IMG/VR virus record: IMGVR_UViG_3300021961_000684
Span: 1-22,712 of that record
Length of the DNA: 22,712 bases
Direction: 5' to 3' (one strand)
Origin: a virus
Both the position numbers and the translations under genes were made by a program. The notes below the pieces were generated by a model. The model was not told where the DNA came from. It was given only the letters and a program-made list of their open reading frames with translations, and made no database searches. This document shows positions 15,928-21,982 of this stretch, one piece after another. Numbering within the stretch: position 1 is the stretch's first letter; each line of letters starts with the position of its first letter.

Positions 15928-15929
15928 AA
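15918..15929 (+). repeat. 12-bp perfect palindrome over the -10
   Basis: TTAGTATACTAA is a perfect palindrome covering the -10 hexamer. It shares the TAGTA/TACTA half-sites with the palindrome at the methyltransferase promoter. Confidence 0.5.
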
Positions 15930-15932
15930 CAA

Positions 15933-15974
15933 TACTTGTTAATCAAGTAATCACAGTCGTTTGTTAATCAAACG
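15933..15974 (+). repeat. Two tandem inverted repeats in the leader of the ParB-like gene
   Basis: TACTTG-TTAAT-CAAGTA (15933-15949) and CGTTTG-TTAAT-CAAACG (15958-15974) are 6-bp stems with an identical TTAAT loop, 25 bp centre to centre, sharing the core TTGTTAATCAA. They begin at about the transcription start. They could be operators in DNA or hairpins in the leader RNA. Confidence 0.6.
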
Positions 15975-15995
15975 CATTAACTATAGGAAATTGTT

Positions 15996-17195
15996 ATGTA
16001 TCACAAAAAAATAACCGATAAGTTTGGCACGGACTTGTTCGATGTATTGGGCCCAAAAGAAACTCGTGTCCCTTGGAACTCACTAAGCCTCACAGAGCAA
16101 ACAGCTCGAATTAATAGAATCCCAGAATATGTTAATACTCGGTCGTTGGGTTCGCATCCAACGTTCGTAGACATGCTGTGTTTCTGTTTTCAGAAATTAG
16201 TTAACATGGGCGATGACAACCCACTAAAGGGCATCGACCTACCTGAGTTCAGTTCACTCAATGAAGCGGCAGAGAAAATGAAAATGCCCGCTATGAACTA
16301 TGATCCTACAAACTTACACGACATTATAATTTTAGTAAAGAACGCTGCCAAACAGCGAGACATTTTCCTGCGTCATATCTTTGCTGACATCGTGTTCCGC
16401 TTTAATCCTGGACTTGTGTTTCCAGGTATTGGACGTATGAATTCAAAAGGACAGTTGTTTGTCAACGATGCTCAACATCGTACATTGGCCTGTATGATCC
16501 TTGGCATCGAACAAGTACCGTTGAGCTTTATTCGTTCTGACGATGAGTATTGGGATGTTGCTCAATATGCTGCCATCAATATTCACAGCCTAACTGCTAG
16601 TCCGTTCGATCACTATCGCATTCGTGTACAACGAGCAAACGCCAGTGAAGAAGCAAACATGCCCATAGAAAAAGAAGATAAGATCTGTAAGGAAATGGAT
16701 GCTCTGTTTAATGAACTAGAAGTCGTTGTGGTTGAAAAGAAAGATACAGTGGGTTCCAATTCTAAAGTGCTTACAGGCATTGGTAACATGGTCAAGTATC
16801 GTAAAGACTATTCTAAAGATGCTTTTGAACGAGCAGTTACGATCAATGCTATTCTATTCCCGACTTGTGTGTTTCAAACTGCCAACAGTTGGGGACTCAT
16901 GGAGTTCTTAGAGCATCAGGACAAGAAAGTAGACAAGAAAGAGTTTGATTACAAACTTCGTAGTGCGTTACGCAAGGCTTGGCAAAAACCCAACCAAGGC
17001 AATCGTCTTCACAAAGACATCAAAGACTGTTACAAAGATCAAACAGACTCTGAAGCTAACAACAGTCGTGTGCCAGAGCCTGTGATCATCGCACACGGTA
17101 TTTGGCAAGTGTGTAAAAAGTATGAACCAGACGGCAATTGGATTGAACCGCCATGGCCTGCTAAGATGCAAAAGTTCAAAATGGACTTGGTATGA
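15996..17195 (+). CDS. ParB-like (DGQHR-type) phage protein, 399 aa
   Basis: The recognisable part is LFVNDAQHRTLACMILGIEQVPLSFI (split around residues 154-179), a variant of the DGQHR signature of ParB/sulfiredoxin-fold domains in which Asp-Gly is replaced by Asp-Ala. In this fold the motif binds nucleotide or DNA; relatives include phage ParB-like proteins and DndB-type regulators. The rest (residues 180-399) is mostly helical, lysine-rich and tryptophan-containing near the end, without a known domain. AGGA lies 7 nt before the ATG. The HNH gene downstream starts inside its stop codon (ATGA), so the two products are probably made together. Exact function is unknown. Confidence 0.7.
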   Translation: MYHKKITDKFGTDLFDVLGPKETRVPWNSLSLTEQTARINRIPEYVNTRSLGSHPTFVDMLCFCFQKLVNMGDDNPLKGIDLPEFSSLNEAAEKMKMPAMNYDPTNLHDIIILVKNAAKQRDIFLRHIFADIVFRFNPGLVFPGIGRMNSKGQLFVNDAQHRTLACMILGIEQVPLSFIRSDDEYWDVAQYAAINIHSLTASPFDHYRIRVQRANASEEANMPIEKEDKICKEMDALFNELEVVVVEKKDTVGSNSKVLTGIGNMVKYRKDYSKDAFERAVTINAILFPTCVFQTANSWGLMEFLEHQDKKVDKKEFDYKLRSALRKAWQKPNQGNRLHKDIKDCYKDQTDSEANNSRVPEPVIIAHGIWQVCKKYEPDGNWIEPPWPAKMQKFKMDLV

Positions 17196-17665
17196 AGAAC
17201 TGGACTATTGTAAACGAGTCTATTAATGCTCGTGAACCCTACACTAGTCCAGACGAGGGCACATACTACAATAGAGATTTGTTCAAACACTTTTGTAGAA
17301 ACAAAGACTATAAGTATGTGGCCATCTTTGGCTACTACAAAAGCAAATACAATTGGACTGAGGAACAGGCCCAAAATATGTACGACAAAAGCCCAGACGG
17401 GTGGACAGACGGTCTAGGTGTATATCGTTTATTTGATTGGGGCAAGGGTGAAAACAAACTTAAGATTGGGGAGGATTGGGAATGGCATGAGCCTCAATTG
17501 GATCATATAATTCCTAGGTCAAAGGGCGGGCAAGACACGCCCGAGAACTTCCAGGTATTGCCTGCTATCATTAACAGGATTTTGAGCAACCTCACCGACG
17601 AGTCAGCACCCGCAGTTTTGCCTATTGTTTTGGAACAATTCTCTTCGATTGACAAAAGTCACTAA
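17192..17665 (+). CDS. HNH endonuclease, coupled to the ParB-like gene, 157 aa
   Basis: The HNH core is at residues 99-128: Asp104-His105 in QLDHIIPRSKGGQDTPENF, Asn119, and Asn128 in place of the final His, so an HNN-type site. Unlike the HNH protein upstream it has no cysteine pairs. Residues 1-98 are an aromatic-rich region with no known domain (YKYVAIFGYYKSKYNW), possibly for DNA binding or partner contact. Translation is coupled to the ParB-like gene by ATGA overlap. The -35 of the next promoter lies inside the last codons. Cutting activity is likely, target unknown. Confidence 0.8.
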   Translation: MKNWTIVNESINAREPYTSPDEGTYYNRDLFKHFCRNKDYKYVAIFGYYKSKYNWTEEQAQNMYDKSPDGWTDGLGVYRLFDWGKGENKLKIGEDWEWHEPQLDHIIPRSKGGQDTPENFQVLPAIINRILSNLTDESAPAVLPIVLEQFSSIDKSH

Positions 17666-17677
17666 CGGTGCTATAAT
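17649..17677 (+). promoter_or_regulatory. Perfect-consensus sigma70 promoter for the ligase operon
   Basis: TTGACA, a 17-bp spacer and TATAAT, all twelve consensus positions matched. It lies across the 3' end of the HNH gene and drives the unit starting at the GTG at 17708. Confidence 0.88.
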
Positions 17678-17707
17678 TTACATATTGTTTGATCTTAGGA
17701 GCAGGCT

Positions 17708-18058
17708 GTGCGATATTACATTGTCAGTTGGGATAATTTGGGTGTAGAGTTCTTTCAAGAAATCACAGAACATCACCCAGATATTTGGGCTAAGAATCAT
17801 TTGTTTGACAGCATCAAGCAAAGCAAGAAAGTAGAAAAGCCATTGAGTTTTAACTTAGAGGCCTTGATCCTAAGAGCTCAAGTTAACACGCATCGCCACT
17901 ATGAGATCTATGTGTTCACATCAGAAGAAGACATAGGTCGTGACGAAATTGAACGTTGGTTTGAACGTGACCCACAAGGTTTCGCCAATTGGGTTCGCGA
18001 CAATCACAGCAATAAATTATACAGTAATCGAAAAACAACTAAAGACGTGATCGTCTAA
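17708..18058 (+). CDS. Conserved phage protein of unknown function, 116 aa
   Basis: Starts at GTG with a good TAGGAG site 7 nt upstream. The protein starts MRYYIVSWDNLGVEFF and contains LILRAQVNTHRHYEIYVF and a C-terminal FANWVRDNHSNKLYSNRK. I recall short proteins with this WDxLGxE start and RHYEIY segment in many phages infecting marine and other bacteria; no function is known to me. As first gene after the strongest promoter of the window it is probably expressed early and at a high level. Confidence 0.8.
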   Translation: MRYYIVSWDNLGVEFFQEITEHHPDIWAKNHLFDSIKQSKKVEKPLSFNLEALILRAQVNTHRHYEIYVFTSEEDIGRDEIERWFERDPQGFANWVRDNHSNKLYSNRKTTKDVIV

Positions 18059-18066
18059 GGAGACGT

Positions 18067-18240
18067 ATGGAAACACTTTTGGCTCTATGGTTAATGGCGT
18101 TTGGTAACAAGGCCTATAATGAATTGACAGAACCACCTCCCGAAGTTATAATAACTAAACTACCGGTAGCACCAGAGCTGTACTATCCGGATATCAATCA
18201 AGACATGTGGGATCCTGAATGGATCAACAAGAAAGGCTAA
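18067..18240 (+). CDS. Small protein of unknown function, 57 aa
   Basis: A short reading frame with a strong AAGGAG site 5 nt before its ATG. It starts METLLALWLMAFGNKAYN, a short hydrophobic stretch that could be a weak membrane anchor, followed by a proline-rich acidic part (TEPPPEVII, PELYYPDINQDMW). It sits between two genes of one operon, with the ligase start following as TAAAATG, which supports it as genuine. Confidence 0.7.
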   Translation: METLLALWLMAFGNKAYNELTEPPPEVIITKLPVAPELYYPDINQDMWDPEWINKKG

Positions 18241-18241
18241 A

Positions 18242-19573
18242 ATGCGTACACAACCAGAAGCAGTGATCCAAAAGCTACAGGCTGACAACAGTCGACTGGC
18301 CAAAGAAGCTGTCTTAGAGTCAGCTATGAACGAGGGTTTGGATGAGTTCTTTGAAGGGCTCCGGATGTGTTATGACACTCTATATACATTCGGCGTCAAG
18401 CAGGTGCCTGTCAAAGAACCTGTAAAGGATCCGCAGGGCCTGGGCTGGGCAACTTTTAAAGAGCTAGCAGAACGACTGTATCGCAGAGAGCTCACGGGTC
18501 ATACAGCCAAACGTGCTATCGAACTGTGTATGGATCTAGCCACAGAAGATCAGTGGAATCTTTTCTACGCACCTATCCTACGCAAAGACATGCGAGCAGG
18601 TATTTCGGAAGTGACTATCAACAAGGTAGCCAAGAAGCTGAAGAAGGATCAATATCTCGTTCCAGTATTTGAATGCCAGCTCAGTCACGATGCTGCCAAC
18701 CACGAAGGCAAGCTCACAGGCAAGAAGATCGTAGAACCCAAACTAGATGGTGTTCGCTGTCTCACTGTGGTAGACTACGAAAACAAAACAGTAGTCCAAT
18801 ATACCCGCAATGGCAAAGAGCTGGCCAACTTTGGACACATCACAGACTACTTACAGGGCTTTATGGAAGAGTTTGGACGCAGTTATGTCATCGACGGCGA
18901 GATCATGAGCCACTCTTTCCAGGATCTCATGAAGCAGGTACATCGCAAAGACAATGTCAAAGCACAGGACGCACATCTCAATGTGTTTGATATCCTACCC
19001 CTGTCAGAGTTCAAGAACGGTGCCAGTACTATGGGACAGCGTCGTCGTTCAGCGTTCCTACGTGAGAACTTTTCAAAGATCTTCGCCCAATCAGGCTTTA
19101 TCAATATCGTACCTCAACGTGAGTTTGATCTCGACGTGTTCACAGACGAGATTGAGTTCAAAGACTACATGAAGGACATGGTGGCTGCGGGCTACGAAGG
19201 CATCATGATCAAGTCACCCGACGCGGTCTATGAGTGTAAACGCAGCACCAATTGGATGAAGATGAAACCCTTTATCGAAGTCAGCCTTGCCGTGACACAG
19301 GTCGAAGAGGGCACAGGTCGTAATCAAGGCAAATTAGGTGCCGTAGTATGTGAAGGTGTAGATGATGGTAAAAGGATTGTGGTCAACTGTGGTTCGGGTT
19401 TTACAGACAAACAGAGAGCAGAATTTTGGGAAGCTCGAGATACGCTCGTTGGACAGGTCGTGGAAGTCCGTGCGGACGCAGCAACTCGGAGCCAGGATAG
19501 CGAAGACGTGTGGAGTCTACGCTTCCCGCGATTCATCCGATTCCGTGGCTTTACAAAAGGTGAGAAAATCTAA
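18242..19573 (+). CDS. ATP-dependent DNA ligase, T4 gp30-like
   Basis: Seals nicks during phage DNA replication and repair. All nucleotidyltransferase motifs are visible: motif I EPKLDGVR with the AMP-accepting Lys167, the RNGKE segment (189-193), motif III VIDGE (216-220), motif IV EGIMIK (319-324), motif V WMKMKP (338-343) and an OB-fold domain from about 345 ending in motif VI-like SLRFPRFIRFR. Residues 1-155 form a helical N-terminal DNA-binding domain. Length (443) is a little under T4 ligase (487). It is third in an operon from a consensus sigma70 promoter, fitting early or middle replication use. The downstream gene starts two bases after its stop. Confidence 0.95.
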   Translation: MRTQPEAVIQKLQADNSRLAKEAVLESAMNEGLDEFFEGLRMCYDTLYTFGVKQVPVKEPVKDPQGLGWATFKELAERLYRRELTGHTAKRAIELCMDLATEDQWNLFYAPILRKDMRAGISEVTINKVAKKLKKDQYLVPVFECQLSHDAANHEGKLTGKKIVEPKLDGVRCLTVVDYENKTVVQYTRNGKELANFGHITDYLQGFMEEFGRSYVIDGEIMSHSFQDLMKQVHRKDNVKAQDAHLNVFDILPLSEFKNGASTMGQRRRSAFLRENFSKIFAQSGFINIVPQREFDLDVFTDEIEFKDYMKDMVAAGYEGIMIKSPDAVYECKRSTNWMKMKPFIEVSLAVTQVEEGTGRNQGKLGAVVCEGVDDGKRIVVNCGSGFTDKQRAEFWEARDTLVGQVVEVRADAATRSQDSEDVWSLRFPRFIRFRGFTKGEKI

Positions 19574-19574
19574 G

Positions 19575-19814
19575 ATGGAAAAAGGTGCTATCAAAGACTT
19601 AGCCTACGGTGGCCTAGAAGAGATCTTAAACAATAACAGATACTACTATCACAGTTCGGTAGGCGCTTCTTATAGCCACCTTACTGATCTAGGCAAACAG
19701 GCTGTGATTGAGTTTATGGACATGCTGGCTTGGAAGATCAAAGAAGCCAACGAAATTGATCTAAACGAACGTGCCAAACAACAGGTTATTGATCAACTGA
19801 AGAAGAAGGACTAA
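19575..19814 (+). CDS. Conserved small myophage protein, 79 aa
   Basis: Starts at the ATG at 19575, one base after the ligase stop; the frame is open further upstream but only inside the ligase gene. The sequence (LAYGGLEEILNNNRYYYHSSVG, SYSHLTDLGKQAVIEFM, split around residues 9-48) resembles small proteins next to replication genes in T4-like marine phages. It ends lysine-rich. No function known. The next gene starts inside its stop (TAATG). Confidence 0.8.
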   Translation: MEKGAIKDLAYGGLEEILNNNRYYYHSSVGASYSHLTDLGKQAVIEFMDMLAWKIKEANEIDLNERAKQQVIDQLKKKD

Positions 19815-20068
19815 TGGATAATCGAGACGATTTCGAATATAACAACGAAGAAGAGGCCGAAATGGCCCAAATCCACAGCCTACATATCAATATGAACGCT
19901 GTGGCTGACGTACAGAAACAACTGGCCAAACAACGCAGCCTACCCACCCAATCAGAGTGTCAGGACTGCGGAGATGAAATACCCCCGGAGCGTCAACGAG
20001 CAGTGCCGGGGGTACAATACTGTATCCATTGTCAGGGCCTACAGGAACGTAGGGCCAAAGGGCTTTAA
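19814..20068 (+). CDS. Short TraR/DksA-family zinc-finger protein, 84 aa
   Basis: The C terminus shows the family's C4 zinc finger: C49-x2-C52 and C70-x2-C73, with ECQDCGDEIPPERQRAVPG between and IHCQ at the end, the typical I-P-x-R-x-x-A-x-P pattern. DksA and TraR bind the RNA polymerase secondary channel and alter promoter choice; TraR of F plasmid (73 aa) does so without ppGpp. This protein has a similar size, with an acidic N-terminal region (DNRDDFEYNNEEEAE) where TraR carries its active-site-reaching residues. It could therefore shift host transcription, though that is inference. Translation is coupled to the upstream gene (TAATG). A 9-bp GC-rich inverted repeat lies within the finger coding region. 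Confidence 0.82.
   Translation: MDNRDDFEYNNEEEAEMAQIHSLHINMNAVADVQKQLAKQRSLPTQSECQDCGDEIPPERQRAVPGVQYCIHCQGLQERRAKGL
19980..20014 (+). repeat. GC-rich inverted repeat inside the zinc-finger gene
   Basis: TACCCCCGG (19980-19988) and CCGGGGGTA (20006-20014) form a perfect 9-bp stem with a 17-nt loop, inside the coding region between the two cysteine pairs. There is no strong T-run after it on either strand. Confidence 0.5.
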
Positions 20069-20586
20069 CTCCAATCGGGCAGGGGTCCACCATGGGCCTT
20101 GCCCTTGATCTTCTTGTCCCCAACTGTGATTCTTTTATCGCCAATCTTATGGCTTTTCTTGCCTTCGCGAGCACGATAGCCCTGCGACTTACATGAAGCC
20201 AAATTACTAGCACCCAGGCTGGCGTCCGAGCGGCTGCTAGTACAGAGCTTTTTTGATGCCTGGGTCTCCTCGATGTCTGAGTCCAGGTCGTCAGCTAGTT
20301 CTTCTTCGCCCTGTCGCGAACCCTGTGTGCCCATCATTAGATCATCGTTGATGGGAAAGTCTAGATCGTAGAGATCTTCGGGCAGTTCGCCTGTTTTGAT
20401 CATAAACTCCAGCTGCTCTTCTGAAGGATGTGCTTTCAACAACACCTTGGCAGCTTCATCGTGGGCTTCACCGTTTTCCCAGATGTTGATGTTGTAGTGG
20501 CTGTCATATAACTTGGCCACAGCGTTCATGACCTTGTGATAGTCAGTGGTAAAAATGTTCTCAGTGATAATGTCACGGATTTTCAT
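20065..20586 (-). CDS. Phage protein with conserved basic C-terminal signature, 173 aa
   Basis: Starts MKIRDIITENIF, a common start for marine phage proteins. Residues 1-100 are acidic (AHDEAAKVLLKAHPSEEQLEF, DDLDSDIEE), whereas residues 119-173 are basic and low in hydrophobics (SDASLGASNLASCKSQGYR, IKGKAHGGPLPDW). I recall similar C-terminal tails on several unrelated marine phage proteins, so it may be a shared module. The stop overlaps the convergent zinc-finger gene by 4 nt. Function unknown. The upstream gene's stop overlaps the start (ATGA). Confidence 0.75.
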   Translation of the reverse strand: MKIRDIITENIFTTDYHKVMNAVAKLYDSHYNINIWENGEAHDEAAKVLLKAHPSEEQLEFMIKTGELPEDLYDLDFPINDDLMMGTQGSRQGEEELADDLDSDIEETQASKKLCTSSRSDASLGASNLASCKSQGYRAREGKKSHKIGDKRITVGDKKIKGKAHGGPLPDWS

Positions 20587-20816
20587 GCTAGTTTAGCTCC
20601 AATCATTACACAGCTGACCAGCATGTTTTTGATGTCCATATCGTCAGCTTCTTCGTTTAGTTTATCAGAACGTATTAGGTCAGCCATCAGTGCCTGATAC
20701 TCCGATTCTGATATTTCGCCTCGCTGGCAAGCACCAGTTATCTCTAGGGCAAATTGAGCACGTTGCTCAGCCCAAGGACGTCCGCAGGTGCTTAGAAATT
20801 GCAGTTGTTCTATCAT
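20583..20816 (-). CDS. Small phage protein, 77 aa
   Basis: An acidic helical protein (MIEQLQFLSTCGRPWAEQRA) with no known domain. Two ATGs compete: the one at 20822 has the AGGGAG site directly against it, while the one at 20816 has it 6 nt away and also forms a TAATG junction with the upstream lipoprotein gene, so 20816 is preferred. Its stop overlaps the next start by ATGA. Confidence 0.75.
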   Translation of the reverse strand: MIEQLQFLSTCGRPWAEQRAQFALEITGACQRGEISESEYQALMADLIRSDKLNEEADDMDIKNMLVSCVMIGAKLA

Positions 20817-21193
20817 TACCATCTCCCTAGGATAACACGGCCAGCACGTTCAGCCTGCTGTGCCAACAGCTTCTTTTTGATTTCGCAGTAGGTCTTAGAA
20901 CCCTCACCGCGTTTGACCCACTCTTCAGTGGTAGCCTTCATGGGCTCTACCACACGTAGAACGTCCTTCTGTAGTGTGCCCTTGGCTTGAGAATACAGTT
21001 GGAATCTGCGTAGTTCTTGATCCACACGCTGTACCTGTGCCAGCTGTGGTTGACCACAGTCGATCTGTTCAGCATAGAGTCTAGCATCTACTATGATGCG
21101 GCTTTGGTTATCGTCCCAAAAACTAGGTATCCACGACTGTACACTGGCGCAGCCTGATAATAGTAGAACGAGGGCTAATATAGTGATTCTCAT
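20816..21193 (-). CDS. Small phage lipoprotein, 125 aa
   Basis: The N terminus MRITILALVLLLSGCASVQSW is a lipoprotein signal with lipobox LSGC (Cys15), so the mature protein should be acylated and membrane-anchored. The next residue after Cys is Ala, compatible with outer membrane sorting. Residues 55-120 are charged and probably helical or coiled coil, with cysteines at 46 and 103. The frame extends upstream to 21250 but that would overlap the next gene; the start at 21193 places the signal peptide at the terminus. Size and anchoring resemble an outer-membrane spanin subunit, but without an inner-membrane partner visible that is only a possibility. Other options are superinfection exclusion. 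Confidence 0.8.
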   Translation of the reverse strand: MRITILALVLLLSGCASVQSWIPSFWDDNQSRIIVDARLYAEQIDCGQPQLAQVQRVDQELRRFQLYSQAKGTLQKDVLRVVEPMKATTEEWVKRGEGSKTYCEIKKKLLAQQAERAGRVILGRW

Positions 21194-21197
21194 GTGC

Positions 21198-21713
21198 TTA
21201 TTTAGCCCAGGCCTGTATCTCGCTGGCCAGTCTACGGGGCCAATCTTCACTGTCGGGCGCCGGGATCAAAGGCCACGCTGTCAAGGTGTGTGTTCTCGCT
21301 GACTCAGTGAGCCAAAGCTGCGGTCTGCCAAAACTCTCTGCGGCTCGCTGCCACAGTCTCAGCCTCAACCCTAGATCCCAATCCGGAGTCTGGCCCTGGG
21401 CATGCCACTGATCTGAGACCGCACTGCCCCAACGTACTGGACGATCATCACGATCTATCACAGCTAGGGCCGTGGGTTCAGCAGTGACCCAGACTATCCG
21501 ACGGGGTAGCAGAGCCTGTTCAGCCAAGAGTTCTAGATTGCGTAGATGTAGATTTATCGCTGCTCCAGGTATGCTGAGATTACAGTAGCCAGGACCTAGG
21601 TGATCCTCTAGGCCACGATCTAGACAATGGCCCGAGCCAAATATCACTGTGCTGTGCGTAATCTGTTCAGGAGTATAAGGGCAGGGTCTCTGAGGATAAG
21701 TGATCAAACGCAT
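21198..21713 (-). CDS. Degenerate SGNH-like protein, 171 aa
   Basis: Parts of an SGNH/flavodoxin-like fold are suggested by VIFGSGHCLDRGL near residues 23-35 (in place of the GDS block), YCNLSIPGAAINLHLRNLELL (43-63, the Gly block) and RRIVWVTAEP (71-80). The C-terminal Asp-His block is not evident, so catalysis is doubtful. The gene is strikingly GC-rich (one 60-base line counts to 60% G+C) with many Arg, Leu, Trp and Pro. No clear ribosome site precedes its ATG, and the intergenic DNA before it holds strong inverted repeats. It could also be an unrelated alpha/beta protein. Confidence 0.55.
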   Translation of the reverse strand: MRLITYPQRPCPYTPEQITHSTVIFGSGHCLDRGLEDHLGPGYCNLSIPGAAINLHLRNLELLAEQALLPRRIVWVTAEPTALAVIDRDDRPVRWGSAVSDQWHAQGQTPDWDLGLRLRLWQRAAESFGRPQLWLTESARTHTLTAWPLIPAPDSEDWPRRLASEIQAWAK

Positions 21714-21729
21714 GGGTTATTTACTACTG

Positions 21730-21772
21730 GGATCTCGAAGAGATCCGCGAAGCGGCAAAAATCCAGATTTTT
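21730..21772 (+). repeat. Tandem GAA-triloop hairpins plus A/T stem
   Basis: GGATCTC-GAA-GAGATCC (21730-21746) and CCGC-GAA-GCGG (21745-21755) overlap by two bases and are followed by AAAAATC-CA-GATTTTT (21757-21772). The second contains GCGAAGC, known as an exceptionally stable DNA mini-hairpin. On the minus strand this lies just after a gene stop, so a terminator or RNA-processing role is also possible. Confidence 0.65.
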
Positions 21773-21976
21773 TTACACATAGTCCAAGGCCCACTGTCTA
21801 CGCAGTCCGGGAAAGGCCAAAACTAACAGACTCTGATACTGCTGAGGTATCCAAAAGTCTATGCAGTCCCCACGTATAGAGAGATAGCCCTGATGTCGCT
21901 GTACCAAACTCCATATCTGTTCCTCATCATAGGGCATCAAAGCGTCCAAACGATAGCAGCAGAGCAGAGGTTCCAT
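21773..21976 (-). CDS. Small phage protein, 67 aa
   Basis: A small protein (MEPLLCCYRLDALMPYDEEQ) with several aromatic residues and no known domain. The ATG at 21976 is chosen, but a TTG at 21982 has AGGA at better spacing (6 nt rather than 12), so the protein may be two residues longer. It is the first minus-strand gene in this direction, opposite to a virion gene across a structured 167-bp region. Confidence in it being real comes from continuous coding to the start of the structured intergenic region; I see no homologue. Confidence 0.5.
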   Translation of the reverse strand: MEPLLCCYRLDALMPYDEEQIWSLVQRHQGYLSIRGDCIDFWIPQQYQSLLVLAFPGLRRQWALDYV

Positions 21977-21982
21977 AAACAA

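Noticed and set aside
21194-21250. Longer start for the lipoprotein
   Set aside because: It would bury the lipobox signal peptide 20 residues inside and overlap the upstream gene; the ATG at 21193 gives a standard lipoprotein signal.
21719-21726. AGTAAATA on the minus strand before the SGNH-like gene as a late promoter
   Set aside because: It lies 5 nt from the ATG, too close for transcription and ribosome loading, and matches only six of eight positions.
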